Shown here piece by piece: positions 26,429 to 36,900 of a stretch of 64,000 nt of DNA (position 1 is the stretch's first letter; each line of letters begins with the position of its first letter). The stretch comes from Amphibacillus sp. MSJ-3 (GTDB lineage: Bacteria; Bacillota; Bacilli; Bacillales; Amphibacillaceae). Position numbers and translations under genes: made by a program. Below the pieces are notes generated by a model. That model saw nothing but the letters and a program-made list of their open reading frames with translations. It was not told the DNA's origin and made no database searches. The stretch spans positions 39,620 to 103,619 of the forward strand of contig NZ_JAHLQM010000005.1 of assembly GCF_018919165.1 (NCBI RefSeq). The letters run 5' to 3'.

Positions 26429-27574
26429 ATGAAACCTTTTGTAAAGGGTGCAGATGTTTCCTCATTGAAAGAAATAGAATCTTTTGGTGGAAACTATTAT
26501 TTAGATGGTAAAAAGAAGGATCTTTTTGATATTCTTAAACTAAAAGGAATTAATACGATTCGATTAAGATTGTGGGTCGATCCATATGACGAAAATGGCC
26601 ATCCTTATTTAGGTGGGACAAACGATTTAGCAACTACAGTGGAATTGGCCAAACGTATAAAAAAAGCCGGTTTAGATTTTATGCTTAATCTTCATTATAG
26701 CGATTTTTGGGCTGACCCTAAAAAACAAACTAAGCCCAAGTCTTGGACTCATTTGTTTGGAAAAGCGTTAGTTGAACAAGTATATCAATACACAAGAGAT
26801 ACGTTGAATTATTTTGATGAACTCGATTTAATGCCTAAATATATTCAAATAGGTAATGAAACAACAAATGGTATGTTATTTCCAGATGGAAGGATTGCTA
26901 AATATCTCTTTGAAGAAAGACAGTTTGAAGAGTTAGATAACGAAACTAAGGAAAAATCCTTTGATCGTTTGAATGAATTATTAAGTGCTGGAATAAAAGC
27001 AACACGAGAAATTAGATCGGCTGATGAACTAAAAATTATTATTCATTTAGATTTTGGTGGAGCGAATGATCTTTATCGAGGTTGGTTTGATCAAGCAACA
27101 GATAGAAAGTTAGATTTTGATATTATTGGGCTTTCATATTATCCTTATTGGCATAATTGTTTAGATGATTTATCTTACAACCTAAAGGATATTATGACTA
27201 GATATAAAAAAGATACTATGATTGTTGAAACGGCTTATGCTTTTACGGATCAAACACCAAAAGGGGAAGATAGTATTTTTAATATTGAACTATCAGATAA
27301 AGCTGGCTATCCCCCAACAGTAAATGGACAAAAGGAGTTTTTACATGATTTAATGCAAGTTGTTAAAGATGTGGAGCAAGATGATAATTATTGTCTGGGT
27401 ATTGTATATTGGGAGCCTGCCTGGCTTCCAGTTAAAGGTACAAGTTGGGCGAGCATAGAAGGAATGAAATATGGTAATGACTTGTCGAAATCCGGGAACC
27501 ACTGGGCGAATCAAGCACTATTTGATTTTGATGGGCATGCTCTAGATTCTTTAAATGTTTTTAAATGTAAGTAA
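26429..27574 (+). CDS. GH53 endo-beta-1,4-galactanase, cytosolic form
   Basis: A 381-residue family 53 glycoside hydrolase with no signal peptide. Near the start KGADVSSLKEIESFGGNYY, then GINTIRLRLWVDPYDENGHP, LNLHYSDFWADPKKQTKPKSW, the acid/base Glu in IQIGNETTNGML and the nucleophile Glu in MIVETAYAF are all present. It should hydrolyse imported galactooligosaccharides inside the cell, before the GH42 enzyme releases galactose. About half identical by eye to the next gene, so the two probably arose by duplication. B. subtilis has only one, secreted, GH53 (GanB). Confidence 0.9.
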   Translation: MKPFVKGADVSSLKEIESFGGNYYLDGKKKDLFDILKLKGINTIRLRLWVDPYDENGHPYLGGTNDLATTVELAKRIKKAGLDFMLNLHYSDFWADPKKQTKPKSWTHLFGKALVEQVYQYTRDTLNYFDELDLMPKYIQIGNETTNGMLFPDGRIAKYLFEERQFEELDNETKEKSFDRLNELLSAGIKATREIRSADELKIIIHLDFGGANDLYRGWFDQATDRKLDFDIIGLSYYPYWHNCLDDLSYNLKDIMTRYKKDTMIVETAYAFTDQTPKGEDSIFNIELSDKAGYPPTVNGQKEFLHDLMQVVKDVEQDDNYCLGIVYWEPAWLPVKGTSWASIEGMKYGNDLSKSGNHWANQALFDFDGHALDSLNVFKCK

Positions 27575-27661
27575 TCTTTTTATGATGCCCATAACAAAAT
27601 GGTTTGCAATTATTTAAAAAATATTTTGATCAAAGTATTTTTTTAGAGAGGGAGATGATTT

Positions 27662-29326
27662 TTGATGAAAAGGTTCAATAAAACAAAATTTTTTGTAACA
27701 CTTTCATTAATAATTATAATGTTCTTGTTTGCTAAGGCAGGGAACTCAGATGAGAGTTCTGATGAAGTAATTGCAAAATCAAATTTTATTATTGGCGGAG
27801 ATGTATCAATGCTTGCAGAGGTTGAAGAACTTGGTGGAGAATTTTATCAAGATGGATATAAACGGGATGCATTACAGATTCTGAGTAAAAATGGTATGAA
27901 TTATGTTCGTTTACGATTATGGGTAGATCCTTATGACAGTGATGGGAATCCATATGGGGGCGGAACTAATGATCTTGATAGAACGATAGAACTTGCTAAA
28001 CGTGCAAAAGAACAAGGTATGGAAGTACTCTTAGATATACATTACAGTGATTTCTGGGCAGATCCGGGAAAACAAAATAAACCCAAATCATGGTCGCATT
28101 TATCTTATAATCATCTCCTTGAAGAGGTTTATCAATACAGTAAAGATGTTATTGTTTCCATGTCTAAAGAAGATGTACAACCTAATATGGTACAGGTAGG
28201 TAATGAAATTACCGCAGGAATGTTATGGGAAGATGGAAAGGTAGGAGATGGTAATGGTGACTTTACACAACTGGCTGAAATTTTGAATGCAGGTATATCA
28301 GGTATTAAAGATGCAACATCCACGAGTGATGAAATCGAAATTGTTCTGCATATTGATCATGGAGGAGATAATAATTTATATAGGTGGTGGTTTGATTCAA
28401 TTACTGATCAGGGTGTAGATTTTGATATTATAGGTTTATCATTTTATCCATTTTGGCATGGTACAATGGGTGAGTTAAAATATAATATTAACGATATCAG
28501 TAATCGATATAAGAAAGATATAATGATTGTAGAGACTGCTTATGGTTTTACTTTAGATGATGGTGATGGTTTAGGAAATTCCTTTTTTATTGCCGAAGAA
28601 AGAGTTGGGGGTTATCCCGCTACTCCTCGTGGACAGTATGATTATATTAGTGATTTAATAGAAATTATAAAAGATGTACCTAACAATAGAGGGAGAGGTA
28701 TATTTTGGTGGGAACCAACTTGGTTACCGGTAGATGGTGCAAATTGGGGAACCGAGGAAGGGAAAATTTATAATAATGATACAGGACTATTATCAAATCC
28801 TTGGGATAACCAAACTCTATTTGATTTTAACGGTAACATGTTAGAGAGTGTATTATCCTTCAAAAAACCTCAGCCAAACAATTTGGTGAAAAATAACAGT
28901 TTTGAAAATGATGGATGGATAGATATACCTACTAACTGGGGTGTTTGGAGTGAAGAGCCTAACCAAATAAATTCAGTGTTTGTTGAAGGATCTGCGGCAC
29001 ATGGTTTATTTAAGCTAACCCATTGGAACGATCAACCCTATACAGTTTCAACTTATCAGGTTATTAAAGATTTGGAAGATGGTGAGTATAAACTATCGGC
29101 TTGGATATTAAATAGCGGTGGCCAAGACAGTGCTTATATATATGCCAAACGATTTGGTGGGTCTGAACTTCAGACTCAATTACCTGTAACACCATCTAAA
29201 TGGGAGAAAGTTGAGATTGAAAATATACAAGTAATAAATGGTCAATGTGAAATTGGAATAATTTCTTATGCAAATGCGGGTAATTGGATTAATATTGATG
29301 ATGTTAAATTTTATAAAGTAGACTAA
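27662..29326 (+). CDS. ganB: Secreted GH53 endo-beta-1,4-galactanase with C-terminal CBM61-like module
   Basis: A 554-residue secreted galactanase. The N-terminus is a signal sequence (KRFNKTKFFVTLSLIIIMFL; cleavage near AKAG). The GH53 domain (~40-405) keeps NYVRLRLWVDPYDSDGNP, IHYSDFWADPGKQNKPKSW, acid/base Glu in VQVGNEITAGML and nucleophile Glu in IMIVETAYGF. Residues ~410-554 form a jelly-roll module (NSFENDGWIDIPTNWGVW...INIDDVKFYKVD) resembling galactan-binding CBM61. It would cut galactan outside the cell to feed GanSPQ. TTG 27662 and ATG 27665 are both possible starts after AGAGGGAG. Confidence 0.9.
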   Translation: MMKRFNKTKFFVTLSLIIIMFLFAKAGNSDESSDEVIAKSNFIIGGDVSMLAEVEELGGEFYQDGYKRDALQILSKNGMNYVRLRLWVDPYDSDGNPYGGGTNDLDRTIELAKRAKEQGMEVLLDIHYSDFWADPGKQNKPKSWSHLSYNHLLEEVYQYSKDVIVSMSKEDVQPNMVQVGNEITAGMLWEDGKVGDGNGDFTQLAEILNAGISGIKDATSTSDEIEIVLHIDHGGDNNLYRWWFDSITDQGVDFDIIGLSFYPFWHGTMGELKYNINDISNRYKKDIMIVETAYGFTLDDGDGLGNSFFIAEERVGGYPATPRGQYDYISDLIEIIKDVPNNRGRGIFWWEPTWLPVDGANWGTEEGKIYNNDTGLLSNPWDNQTLFDFNGNMLESVLSFKKPQPNNLVKNNSFENDGWIDIPTNWGVWSEEPNQINSVFVEGSAAHGLFKLTHWNDQPYTVSTYQVIKDLEDGEYKLSAWILNSGGQDSAYIYAKRFGGSELQTQLPVTPSKWEKVEIENIQVINGQCEIGIISYANAGNWINIDDVKFYKVD

Positions 29327-29395
29327 TATATAATATTTTTAATATCGAATAAGTCTAAGATTAGGTGTTATTAGTATTTCATTAGATCAATACAA

Positions 29396-29425
29396 TTGTT
29401 TTTATAGTATTATATTGATTATGAT
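29396..29425 (+). promoter_or_regulatory. Sigma-A promoter of the GH42 gene
   Basis: TTGTTT (29396-29401), an 18-base spacer and TATGAT (29420-29425), 50 bases before the gene. It lets the beta-galactosidase be made separately from the upstream gan genes. No cre was seen here. Confidence 0.55.
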
Positions 29426-29475
29426 GAATAGACAGCAAGATACCAAGCAAAAAAATTTAGATAGGATGGATAAGT

Positions 29476-31548
29476 ATGTTTAAACCCTTAAATGAAAATC
29501 TTTCGAAATTACTTCATGGAGCGGATTATAATCCAGAACAATGGCTTGATTATCCGGAGGTCTTTGAAGAGGACTTACGTTTAATGAAACTAGCCAATGT
29601 TAATGTGATGTCAATTGGCATGTTTTCATGGGCGAAGCTAGAGCCAGAAGAAGGCATCTTTGATTTTAGTTGGATGGATCAAGTGATAGATCGCCTATAT
29701 GAAAATGGAGTCGCTGTATTTCTATCGACACCAAGTGGTGCTAGACCAACATGGATGTCAGAGAAATATCCTGAAGTCTTAAGAGTAAATGAAAATCGAA
29801 TAAGAAATTTGCATGGCATGCGTCATAACCATTGCTACACATCCCCTGTTTACCGTGAGAAAATAGCAATTATTAATAAAAAGTTGGCAGATCGCTATGC
29901 TGATCATCCGGCAATTGCGGGTTGGCACATTTCTAATGAATATGGTGGTGAATGTCACTGTGATTATTGCCAGCAAGCTTTCCGTGATTGGGTAAAAGAT
30001 AAATATAAAACGCTAGATGCATTAAATCATGCTTGGTGGACAACATTTTGGAGTCATACTTATACAAGCTGGTCACAAGTAGAATCCCCAGCACCACATG
30101 GCGAGACAATGGTTCACGGTCAAAACTTAGATTGGAAACGATTTGTTACAGATCAAACAATTGATTTTTATTGCCATGAATTGAAGCCTTTAAAAGATAA
30201 AAACCCAAATATTCCAGCGACAGCGAACTTTATGGTTTTATTTGAAGGTTTAAATTATGATAAGTTTGCAGAAGTTGTTGATTTTATTTCTTGGGATTCC
30301 TACCCAGAATGGCATGAAGCTGAGGATGAAAGAAATATTGCAGCATTTACAGCCATGAATCATGACTGGTTCCGTTCACTAAAAGGAGGACAACCTTTTT
30401 ATCTAATGGAAAGTACCCCAAGCTCAACAAATTGGCAGGATATGAGTAAATTGAAGAAACCAGGCATGCACCTATTATCATCATTACAAGCAGTTGCCCA
30501 TGGTTCGGATTCTGTCCAGTATTTCCAATGGCGAAAAAGCCGTGGATCCAGTGAGAAATTTCATGGAGCTGTTGTTGATCATGTAGGTCATGAAAATACA
30601 CGTACTTTTAAAGAAGTCGCTGAAGTTGGGGAAGCTTTAGCAAAACTTAAAGATTTGACGGGTTCATCTGTTCAACCGGAAGTAGCGGTTATTTTTGATA
30701 CTGAAAATCGTTGGGCGGTCAAAGACTCGCAAGGTCCGAGAAATATAGGGGTTCATTATGAAAGAACGGTCCAAGAACACTATCAAGCATTCTGGGAGCA
30801 AGGTATTCCTGTTGATGTAATTAGTATGGATCGTGATTTATCGCAGTATAAACTAGTCATTGCTCCAATGCTTTACATGGTTCGAGAAGGTGTCGGAAAA
30901 CGGATCGAAGCATTTGTTGAAGCGGGTGGTACATTTGTTACAACTTATTGGTCTGGAATTGTAAATGAGACAGATCTCACTTATTTAAATGGTTTCCCAG
31001 GTCCACTACGAAAAACTCTAGGTATTTGGTCTGAAGAGATTGATGGATTGTATGATTATGAATCAAACGTCATTGAACTTGATCCAAATAATCCACTAGG
31101 GTTAACGGGTGAATATGAAGTTCGTGATTTATGTGATTTAATTCATCTTGAAGGTGCAAAAGCGTTAGCATATTACCAAAAAGATTTTTATCAAGGGCGC
31201 CCTGCATTAACTGTTAATCAATTTGGTAAAGGAAAGGCCTATTATATGGCTGCCCGTCAAAAACTAGATTTTAATCGTGATTTTTATAGTGCGTTAGCGA
31301 AAGAGCTTGGTTTAACACGGGTGATTGATCAAGATTTACCTGAAGGGGTAACTGTTCAATTACGTTCAAATGCAACAACTGATTTTGTTTTTGTCATGAA
31401 TTTCAGTAATGAGCAACAAGAAGTACGACTAGACCAGGCAGATTACCAAGATGCATTGGCTGATCAAAAGATATCTGATCGTCTATTACTAAATCCATAT
31501 GGGATAAAGGTATTACGTCGTCCTAGATTAAATAACTGTAGTCAATAG
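29476..31548 (+). CDS. ganA: GH42 beta-galactosidase
   Basis: A 690-residue family 42 enzyme (usual size 660-700). N-terminal barrel begins LLHGADYNPEQWLDYPEVFEED; the acid/base Glu is in GWHISNEYGGECHCDYC and the nucleophile Glu in FYLMESTPSS. Cysteines CYTSP and ECHCDYC form the structural zinc cluster of this family. Then come the trimerisation domain (~400-610) and a small C-terminal beta domain. No signal peptide, so cytosolic: it releases galactose from imported galactooligosaccharides. It follows the two galactanases. Confidence 0.95.
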   Translation: MFKPLNENLSKLLHGADYNPEQWLDYPEVFEEDLRLMKLANVNVMSIGMFSWAKLEPEEGIFDFSWMDQVIDRLYENGVAVFLSTPSGARPTWMSEKYPEVLRVNENRIRNLHGMRHNHCYTSPVYREKIAIINKKLADRYADHPAIAGWHISNEYGGECHCDYCQQAFRDWVKDKYKTLDALNHAWWTTFWSHTYTSWSQVESPAPHGETMVHGQNLDWKRFVTDQTIDFYCHELKPLKDKNPNIPATANFMVLFEGLNYDKFAEVVDFISWDSYPEWHEAEDERNIAAFTAMNHDWFRSLKGGQPFYLMESTPSSTNWQDMSKLKKPGMHLLSSLQAVAHGSDSVQYFQWRKSRGSSEKFHGAVVDHVGHENTRTFKEVAEVGEALAKLKDLTGSSVQPEVAVIFDTENRWAVKDSQGPRNIGVHYERTVQEHYQAFWEQGIPVDVISMDRDLSQYKLVIAPMLYMVREGVGKRIEAFVEAGGTFVTTYWSGIVNETDLTYLNGFPGPLRKTLGIWSEEIDGLYDYESNVIELDPNNPLGLTGEYEVRDLCDLIHLEGAKALAYYQKDFYQGRPALTVNQFGKGKAYYMAARQKLDFNRDFYSALAKELGLTRVIDQDLPEGVTVQLRSNATTDFVFVMNFSNEQQEVRLDQADYQDALADQKISDRLLLNPYGIKVLRRPRLNNCSQ

Positions 31549-31560
31549 ACACATAAAAAT

Positions 31561-31602
31561 AGCTAGATGTAGAAAAGTTAGATATCTACATCTGGCTTTT
31601 TG
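31561..31602 (+). terminator. Terminator after the GH42 gene
   Basis: AGCTAGATGTAGA pairs with TCTACATCTGGCT (one G-T/mismatch) and is followed by five T. It ends the galactan region. Confidence 0.85.
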
Positions 31603-31743
31603 TTCTGAGAATTTTTTTAAAACATCTACCTAATAGACGGAAAATACAGTGTAGAAGTGATATTATACTTGTGTAAATCGAAAAGCAGCTATGGAACTGT
31701 GGGTCTTGGATGAATGAATTAGGCTTTTGCTGCCTATTTATCC

Positions 31744-31822
31744 TCACTTATGCTCCGAAGTTCCCTTCGTATGTTTGAAGTGGGAGCTTTACTGACAGCT
31801 TCACTGCGGTAAAGTGAAAACT
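31744..31822 (-). repeat. CTGTCAGT repeat family, inverted left part (copy 4)
   Basis: Read on the minus strand: TTTCACTTTACCGCAGTGAA, GCTGTCAGTAAAGCTCCCAC, TTCAAACATACGAAGGGAAC. These match the left half of the copies at 43648, 45768 and 51089. The right-end word TTTCACTTTA abuts the left-end word CCGCAGTG, as if two units had been joined head to tail. Apart from this, the terminator and the pgcA promoter, 31549-31922 holds nothing recognisable. Confidence 0.75.
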
Positions 31823-31873
31823 ATTTGTAAGGAAATCTGCAATTCAATTTTTTCACAACTTAGATATTAAATT

Positions 31874-31882
31874 TGATATAAT
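31874..31882 (+). promoter_or_regulatory. Extended -10 promoter of pgcA
   Basis: TGATATAAT is a perfect extended -10 (TGnTATAAT), 41 bases before the TTG start of pgcA. Confidence 0.55.
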
Positions 31883-31922
31883 AGACACATGGATTAACAA
31901 ACTTTTTATGGAGGCGACAATT

Positions 31923-33659
31923 TTGAGTTGGCAAACAAAATACGAAAAATGGAATCAATTTAAAGATTTAGATCAAGAACTACGTCAACAATTAACGGAA
32001 ATGAAAGATGATCATAAGAAGCTAGAAGATAGTTTCTATAAAAATTTAGAATTCGGAACAGGTGGAATGCGCGGTGAATTAGGACCTGGTTCGAACCGAA
32101 TGAATATTTATACGATTCGAAAAGCTGCTGAGGGACTGGCACAGTATATTTTAGCAAAAGGGGATCATGCCAAGAAATCTGGTGTTGTGATTTCATATGA
32201 TTCTCGATTCAAGTCACCATTATTTGCAATGGAAGCGGCGAAAACTCTAGCAACACATGGGATTAAAGCCTATGTTTTTGAATCATTACGTTCAACTCCT
32301 GAGCTGTCATTTGCTGTTCGATACTTACAAGCATATAGCGGTATAATGGTTACAGCAAGTCATAATCCACCAGAGTATAATGGCTTTAAAGTTTATAATC
32401 AGGATGGTGGTCAAGTTCCATTAGAGACGGCTGCTGAAATTATCGCACAGGTTAATCAAGTCGAAAATGAATTATTAGTTAAAGTTAAAGATGAAACACA
32501 GTTAAAAGCGGATGGTTTAATTGAAATGATTGGTGAGCGTGTTGACAAAGCCTATCAAGAGAATTTAAAGCAGATTATTCAACAACCAGAAATGATCAAA
32601 ACGGTTGCTGATGATTTAAAGATTATTTATACGCCACTTCATGGAACAGGGAATATTCCAGTACGTCGTGCATTGAAGGGCATGGGCTTTAAACATGTTG
32701 ATGTTGTTCCAGAACAGGAAAAACCTGATCCAACCTTTGGAACTGTTGAATCACCTAATCCAGAGGAACATGCAGCCTTTACATTAGCAATGAAGCAAGG
32801 TGAAAAGACAGGAGCAGATATTTTAATTGGGACAGATCCTGATGCTGATCGGGTTGGGGTAGCAACGAAAAATGAATCAGGTGATTATGTTGTATTAACG
32901 GGTAATCAAGTTGGGGCGCTTATGCTTGATTATTTAATCGAAGCGAAGAAAAAACAAGGTAAACTATCAGAGAATGCGACTGTATTAAAAACAATTGTTA
33001 CAAGTGAAATTGGCCGTGATATTGCCGCAGCACATGGATTAGAAACGGTTGATACATTAACAGGTTTTAAATTTATCGGTGAAAAGGTAAAAGAATACGA
33101 AGAAACTGGAGAACGCCAATTTCTATTTGGTTATGAAGAAAGCTATGGCTATTTAATAGGAGATTTCGTTCGTGATAAAGATGCTGTCCAAGCAAGTATG
33201 TTAGTTTCTGAGGTTGCTGCATTTTATAAAGGAAAAGGAATGACTTTGTATCAAGGTTTACAAGAGATTTTCGCGAAATATGGTTATTATTATGAATCTC
33301 TCCAATCATTAACACTGAAAGGGAAGGCAGGCGCTGAAAAAATCGAATCCCTACTTGCGGACTTTAGGGAAAATCCTCCGACCTTTGTTGCAGGTCAAGC
33401 CGTTACTTCAATTGAAGATTATCAAAGTAGTGAGCGAACACAAGTTGAATCAAAACAGGTGGAAACAATCGTGCTACCGAAGTCAAATGTATTGAAGTAC
33501 TTTTTAGCAGACGGATCATGGTTCTGTCTTCGTCCTTCGGGAACAGAGCCCAAAGTGAAATTTTACTTTGGTGTTAATGGGAATGATGAATCGACAACCC
33601 GAGCTAAGTTAACACAAATAGAGACAGAAGTCATGGGTCGTGTGAATAACTTTATATAG
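31923..33659 (+). CDS. pgcA: Phosphoglucomutase/phosphomannomutase
   Basis: A 578-residue alpha-phosphohexomutase interconverting glucose 1- and 6-phosphate, needed for glycolipid and teichoic acid sugar donors and for entry of galactose-derived glucose 1-phosphate. Motifs: [19 protein letters not shown], the phosphoserine loop [14 protein letters not shown], the Mg loop [10 protein letters not shown], the sugar loop FGYEESYGY and the phosphate loop [11 protein letters not shown]. The start is TTG: the apparent ATG at 31908 is part of the ribosome site ATGGAGGCG, and [10 protein letters not shown] matches the B. subtilis PgcA N-terminus. Usefully placed beside galactan degradation. Confidence 0.95.
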   Translation: MSWQTKYEKWNQFKDLDQELRQQLTEMKDDHKKLEDSFYKNLEFGTGGMRGELGPGSNRMNIYTIRKAAEGLAQYILAKGDHAKKSGVVISYDSRFKSPLFAMEAAKTLATHGIKAYVFESLRSTPELSFAVRYLQAYSGIMVTASHNPPEYNGFKVYNQDGGQVPLETAAEIIAQVNQVENELLVKVKDETQLKADGLIEMIGERVDKAYQENLKQIIQQPEMIKTVADDLKIIYTPLHGTGNIPVRRALKGMGFKHVDVVPEQEKPDPTFGTVESPNPEEHAAFTLAMKQGEKTGADILIGTDPDADRVGVATKNESGDYVVLTGNQVGALMLDYLIEAKKKQGKLSENATVLKTIVTSEIGRDIAAAHGLETVDTLTGFKFIGEKVKEYEETGERQFLFGYEESYGYLIGDFVRDKDAVQASMLVSEVAAFYKGKGMTLYQGLQEIFAKYGYYYESLQSLTLKGKAGAEKIESLLADFRENPPTFVAGQAVTSIEDYQSSERTQVESKQVETIVLPKSNVLKYFLADGSWFCLRPSGTEPKVKFYFGVNGNDESTTRAKLTQIETEVMGRVNNFI

Positions 33660-33665
33660 TAGTTA

Positions 33666-33704
33666 AAAATCACCTTTCTTGTTCAGATAAGAAAGGTGAT
33701 TTTC
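33666..33704 (+). terminator. Terminator of pgcA
   Basis: AAAATCACCTTTCTT pairs with AAGAAAGGTGATTTT (15 bp, 8-base loop). Confidence 0.9.
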
Positions 33705-33842
33705 TGTTCTTAATATTAAAGATGTAATTATTATTATTAAACATCTTGTACGGTTAATTCGGATGTAGTATAGTTTAAGTAATGTGTTGTCCGTATGTAT
33801 AACTAAATAAATGCTTAAAGAAAGGGTTGTTATTTAAAAAAA

Positions 33843-33856
33843 TGTAAGCGCTTAAT
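33843..33856 (+). promoter_or_regulatory. cre site upstream of the GH43 gene
   Basis: TGTAAGCGCTTAAT has two mismatches to TGWAANCGNTNWCA and a symmetric AAGCGCTT core; it lies 47 bases before the arabinanase-like gene, consistent with CcpA repression. Confidence 0.65.
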
Positions 33857-33902
33857 ACAATCGGAGGAAACACGCTGATTACTTTGGGAAGGAAAGTGAA
33901 GA

Positions 33903-36900
33903 ATGAAGAGAGTTTTATTAAATTTTCTAATTATATTACTTGCTTTACCTTGTTCATCTTTTTCCGTTTTAGCTGAACAAGGGCAGGACTCCGCAGATAT
34001 ACAGAAAGAGGGGGGACCTGAATTTACTGAAGTTGGCGTTCATGATCCATCCATTATTAAAACAAATGATACTTTTTATATATTTGGTTCCCATTTGGCT
34101 TCAGCGAAATCTGATGATCTAGTTCAATGGGATCAAATGACATCAGAAGTATCGGAGGATAATCCATTATTTGAAAATGTATTTGAAGAACTTAAAGATG
34201 TGTTTGATTGGGCTGAAACGGATACACTTTGGGCAGCTGATGTGATTCAACTTCCAGATGGTAAATACTATATGTATTATAATGCCTGTAAAGGAGATTC
34301 CCCTCTATCTGCAATGGGGGTAGCTGTTGCTGAAGATATTGAGGGTCCTTATAAAGATTTAGGTTTATTTTTATGGTCAGGTCGAACACCAAATCCAATG
34401 GACATTGAGTATAACATTGATATTCATCCAAATGTGGTTGATCCGCATGTGTTCTTTGATAAAGAAGGACAACTTTGGATGGTATATGGTTCATATTCTG
34501 GTGGTATTTTTATTTTAGAAATGGATCATGAGACAGGTTTTCCAATAGAGGGACAGGGTTATGGTAAAAAGCTAACCGGTGGTGGTGTGCGAATTGAGGC
34601 ATCTTATATTCAATACATACCTGAAACCGATTATTATTACCTGTATGTGACTTTTGGTGGCTTAGCGGCTGACGGTGGCTACAACATGCGCATTGCCCGA
34701 TCTAAATCTCCTGATGGGCCTTATCTTGATGCAGAAGGGCAAGATATGATCGAAGCGATTGGTAGAGAAGGAATTCCCTTTGATGATGAAGCTATTGAAC
34801 CCTATGGTGTGAAATTAGTTGGTAACTTTCAGTATCGTGATTTAAATGGTACAGGTGACTTTCCAACTTACGGATATGTTTCGCCGGGACATAACTCTTC
34901 ATATTATGATGAGGAAACTGGTCATCACTTTAATATTTTCCATACAAGATTTCCAAAGCGTGGTGAAGAGCATGAGGTCCGTGTTCATCTAATGCCAATG
35001 AACAAAAATGCATGGCCAGTAATGGCACCCCACCGATATGCTGGTGAAAAAGTTGAAGTTGTATCAAATGATGAGATATTCGGAAGTTATCATTACATCA
35101 ATCATGGGAAAGAGATTACGGCTAAGATTAAACAAAGTGAATATATAGAATTAAATGCTGATGGGACAATATCAGGGTCCGTGACAGGGCGCTGGAATTT
35201 GGAGGATGAACACTATGCACAGTTGCTGATTGAGGAAGACGATGGAACAGTTACTTACGATGGTGTCTTTTTACGTCAATGGGATGAAACGAGTCAAGCG
35301 TATGTGATGACCTTTAGTGCAATTTCTGAACAAGGAGTTTCTATTTGGGGAAGTCAATTTGAGTCGACAGATGATGAAACGATTGTTGAGAATCTTATTA
35401 ATCAGCTTTCAATTGGTTATACTGACCGAGTATTTGACGATTTAACTTTACCGACGGAACTAGCTAGAGGAGCAACCGTCACATGGGAATCGTCGAATCC
35501 AGAAGTTATTTCTCATTCAGGTGAAGTCACACGTCCTATTATTGGAGCGGGAAATGTTCGAGTTGAATTAACAGCGACAGTACACTATAACGGTGTCAGT
35601 AGATCAAAGGAATTTATTGCAGTTGTTCAAGAACAAGTTGAAGATCCAACACTGGACGGTTTGATTGCCCATTATGATTTTGATAATCAATTGGATGAAG
35701 TACTGGGGCACTTTCCTGAGTCAAGTGTGACAGGTGCTAGAATGGATCAGATAGGTGGCCAAATTACTTATGCACCAGGTGCAGTAGGGGAAGCCCTTGA
35801 GTTAGATGGTAGATCAGGTATTCGCCTAGCCGATGGACTTATACAAACGGATGTCTATTCTGTTGCAATGTGGCTTAATCCAACCGAGCTTAAGGCGATA
35901 TCACCAGCATTTTTTGGTGCTCAAACTGATGAACAATGGATCAGTTATTTACCTGTTGGGCATGACCTTGTTGATGGAAATACGATGTTATGGTCTGGAA
36001 CCAAGTGGTTTGATGCATCAAGCGGAAGACAGATCCCTGTAGATCAGTGGACGCATGTTGCTTTTACAGTTAATAAGGGTGACGTCACACTCTTTCTTGA
36101 TGGAGAAGCGGTTTATCATGGGAGTGGTTTTCCAGACATTTTTAAAAATGATCAAGCTAAGTTTGCCTTAGGAGTAAATTATTGGGATGACCCATACCAT
36201 GGATTAATTGATGATTTACGCGTTTATGGTGTGGCATTACCAGAAGAGACAGTTCAATTACTATTGAATGGTGAAAGACAAGAAAATGTACAAGTTTCAA
36301 CCATTCAATTATCAGAAACTGAGAAACGATTAGTCAAAGATACTCGCTTTATACCAGAAGTAAAAATCTTTCCGATTAATGCATATAATCAAGAGATAGA
36401 ATGGCATTCTGATAATTCAGATATAGCAAAAGTTGATTCGACAACTGGAGAAGTAACAGGAGTTTCCGAAGGTGTAACGAAGATTGTTGCTAATGCAAAA
36501 GATGGTAGCGGTACAACAGCCAGTTATCAGGTACGTGTAACAGATGGTTTAGCAGCACATTATAATTTTGAAAATAATTTAGCTGATTTTACTGAAAATA
36601 TGGAACCAGGTAGGATTACAGGTAACCGAATAACAAATACTAATGGTGAGATTACATTTGCCGACGGAATTGTAGGTCAAGCTGCTGTGTTTGATGGTCA
36701 ATCAGGGATACGGTTACCAAATGGGCTTATTTCGCATTCACGCTATAGTTTATCGATTTGGCTAAACCCAGAGGAATTAACGGATTATTCTACCGCCTTT
36801 TTTGGAGCACGAGATCAAAATAATTGGTTAAGTATAGTTCCAGCGGGTCCAGCAGATAGTCAGACAATGGTTTGGTCAGGAAGTGATCGTTGGTATGATG

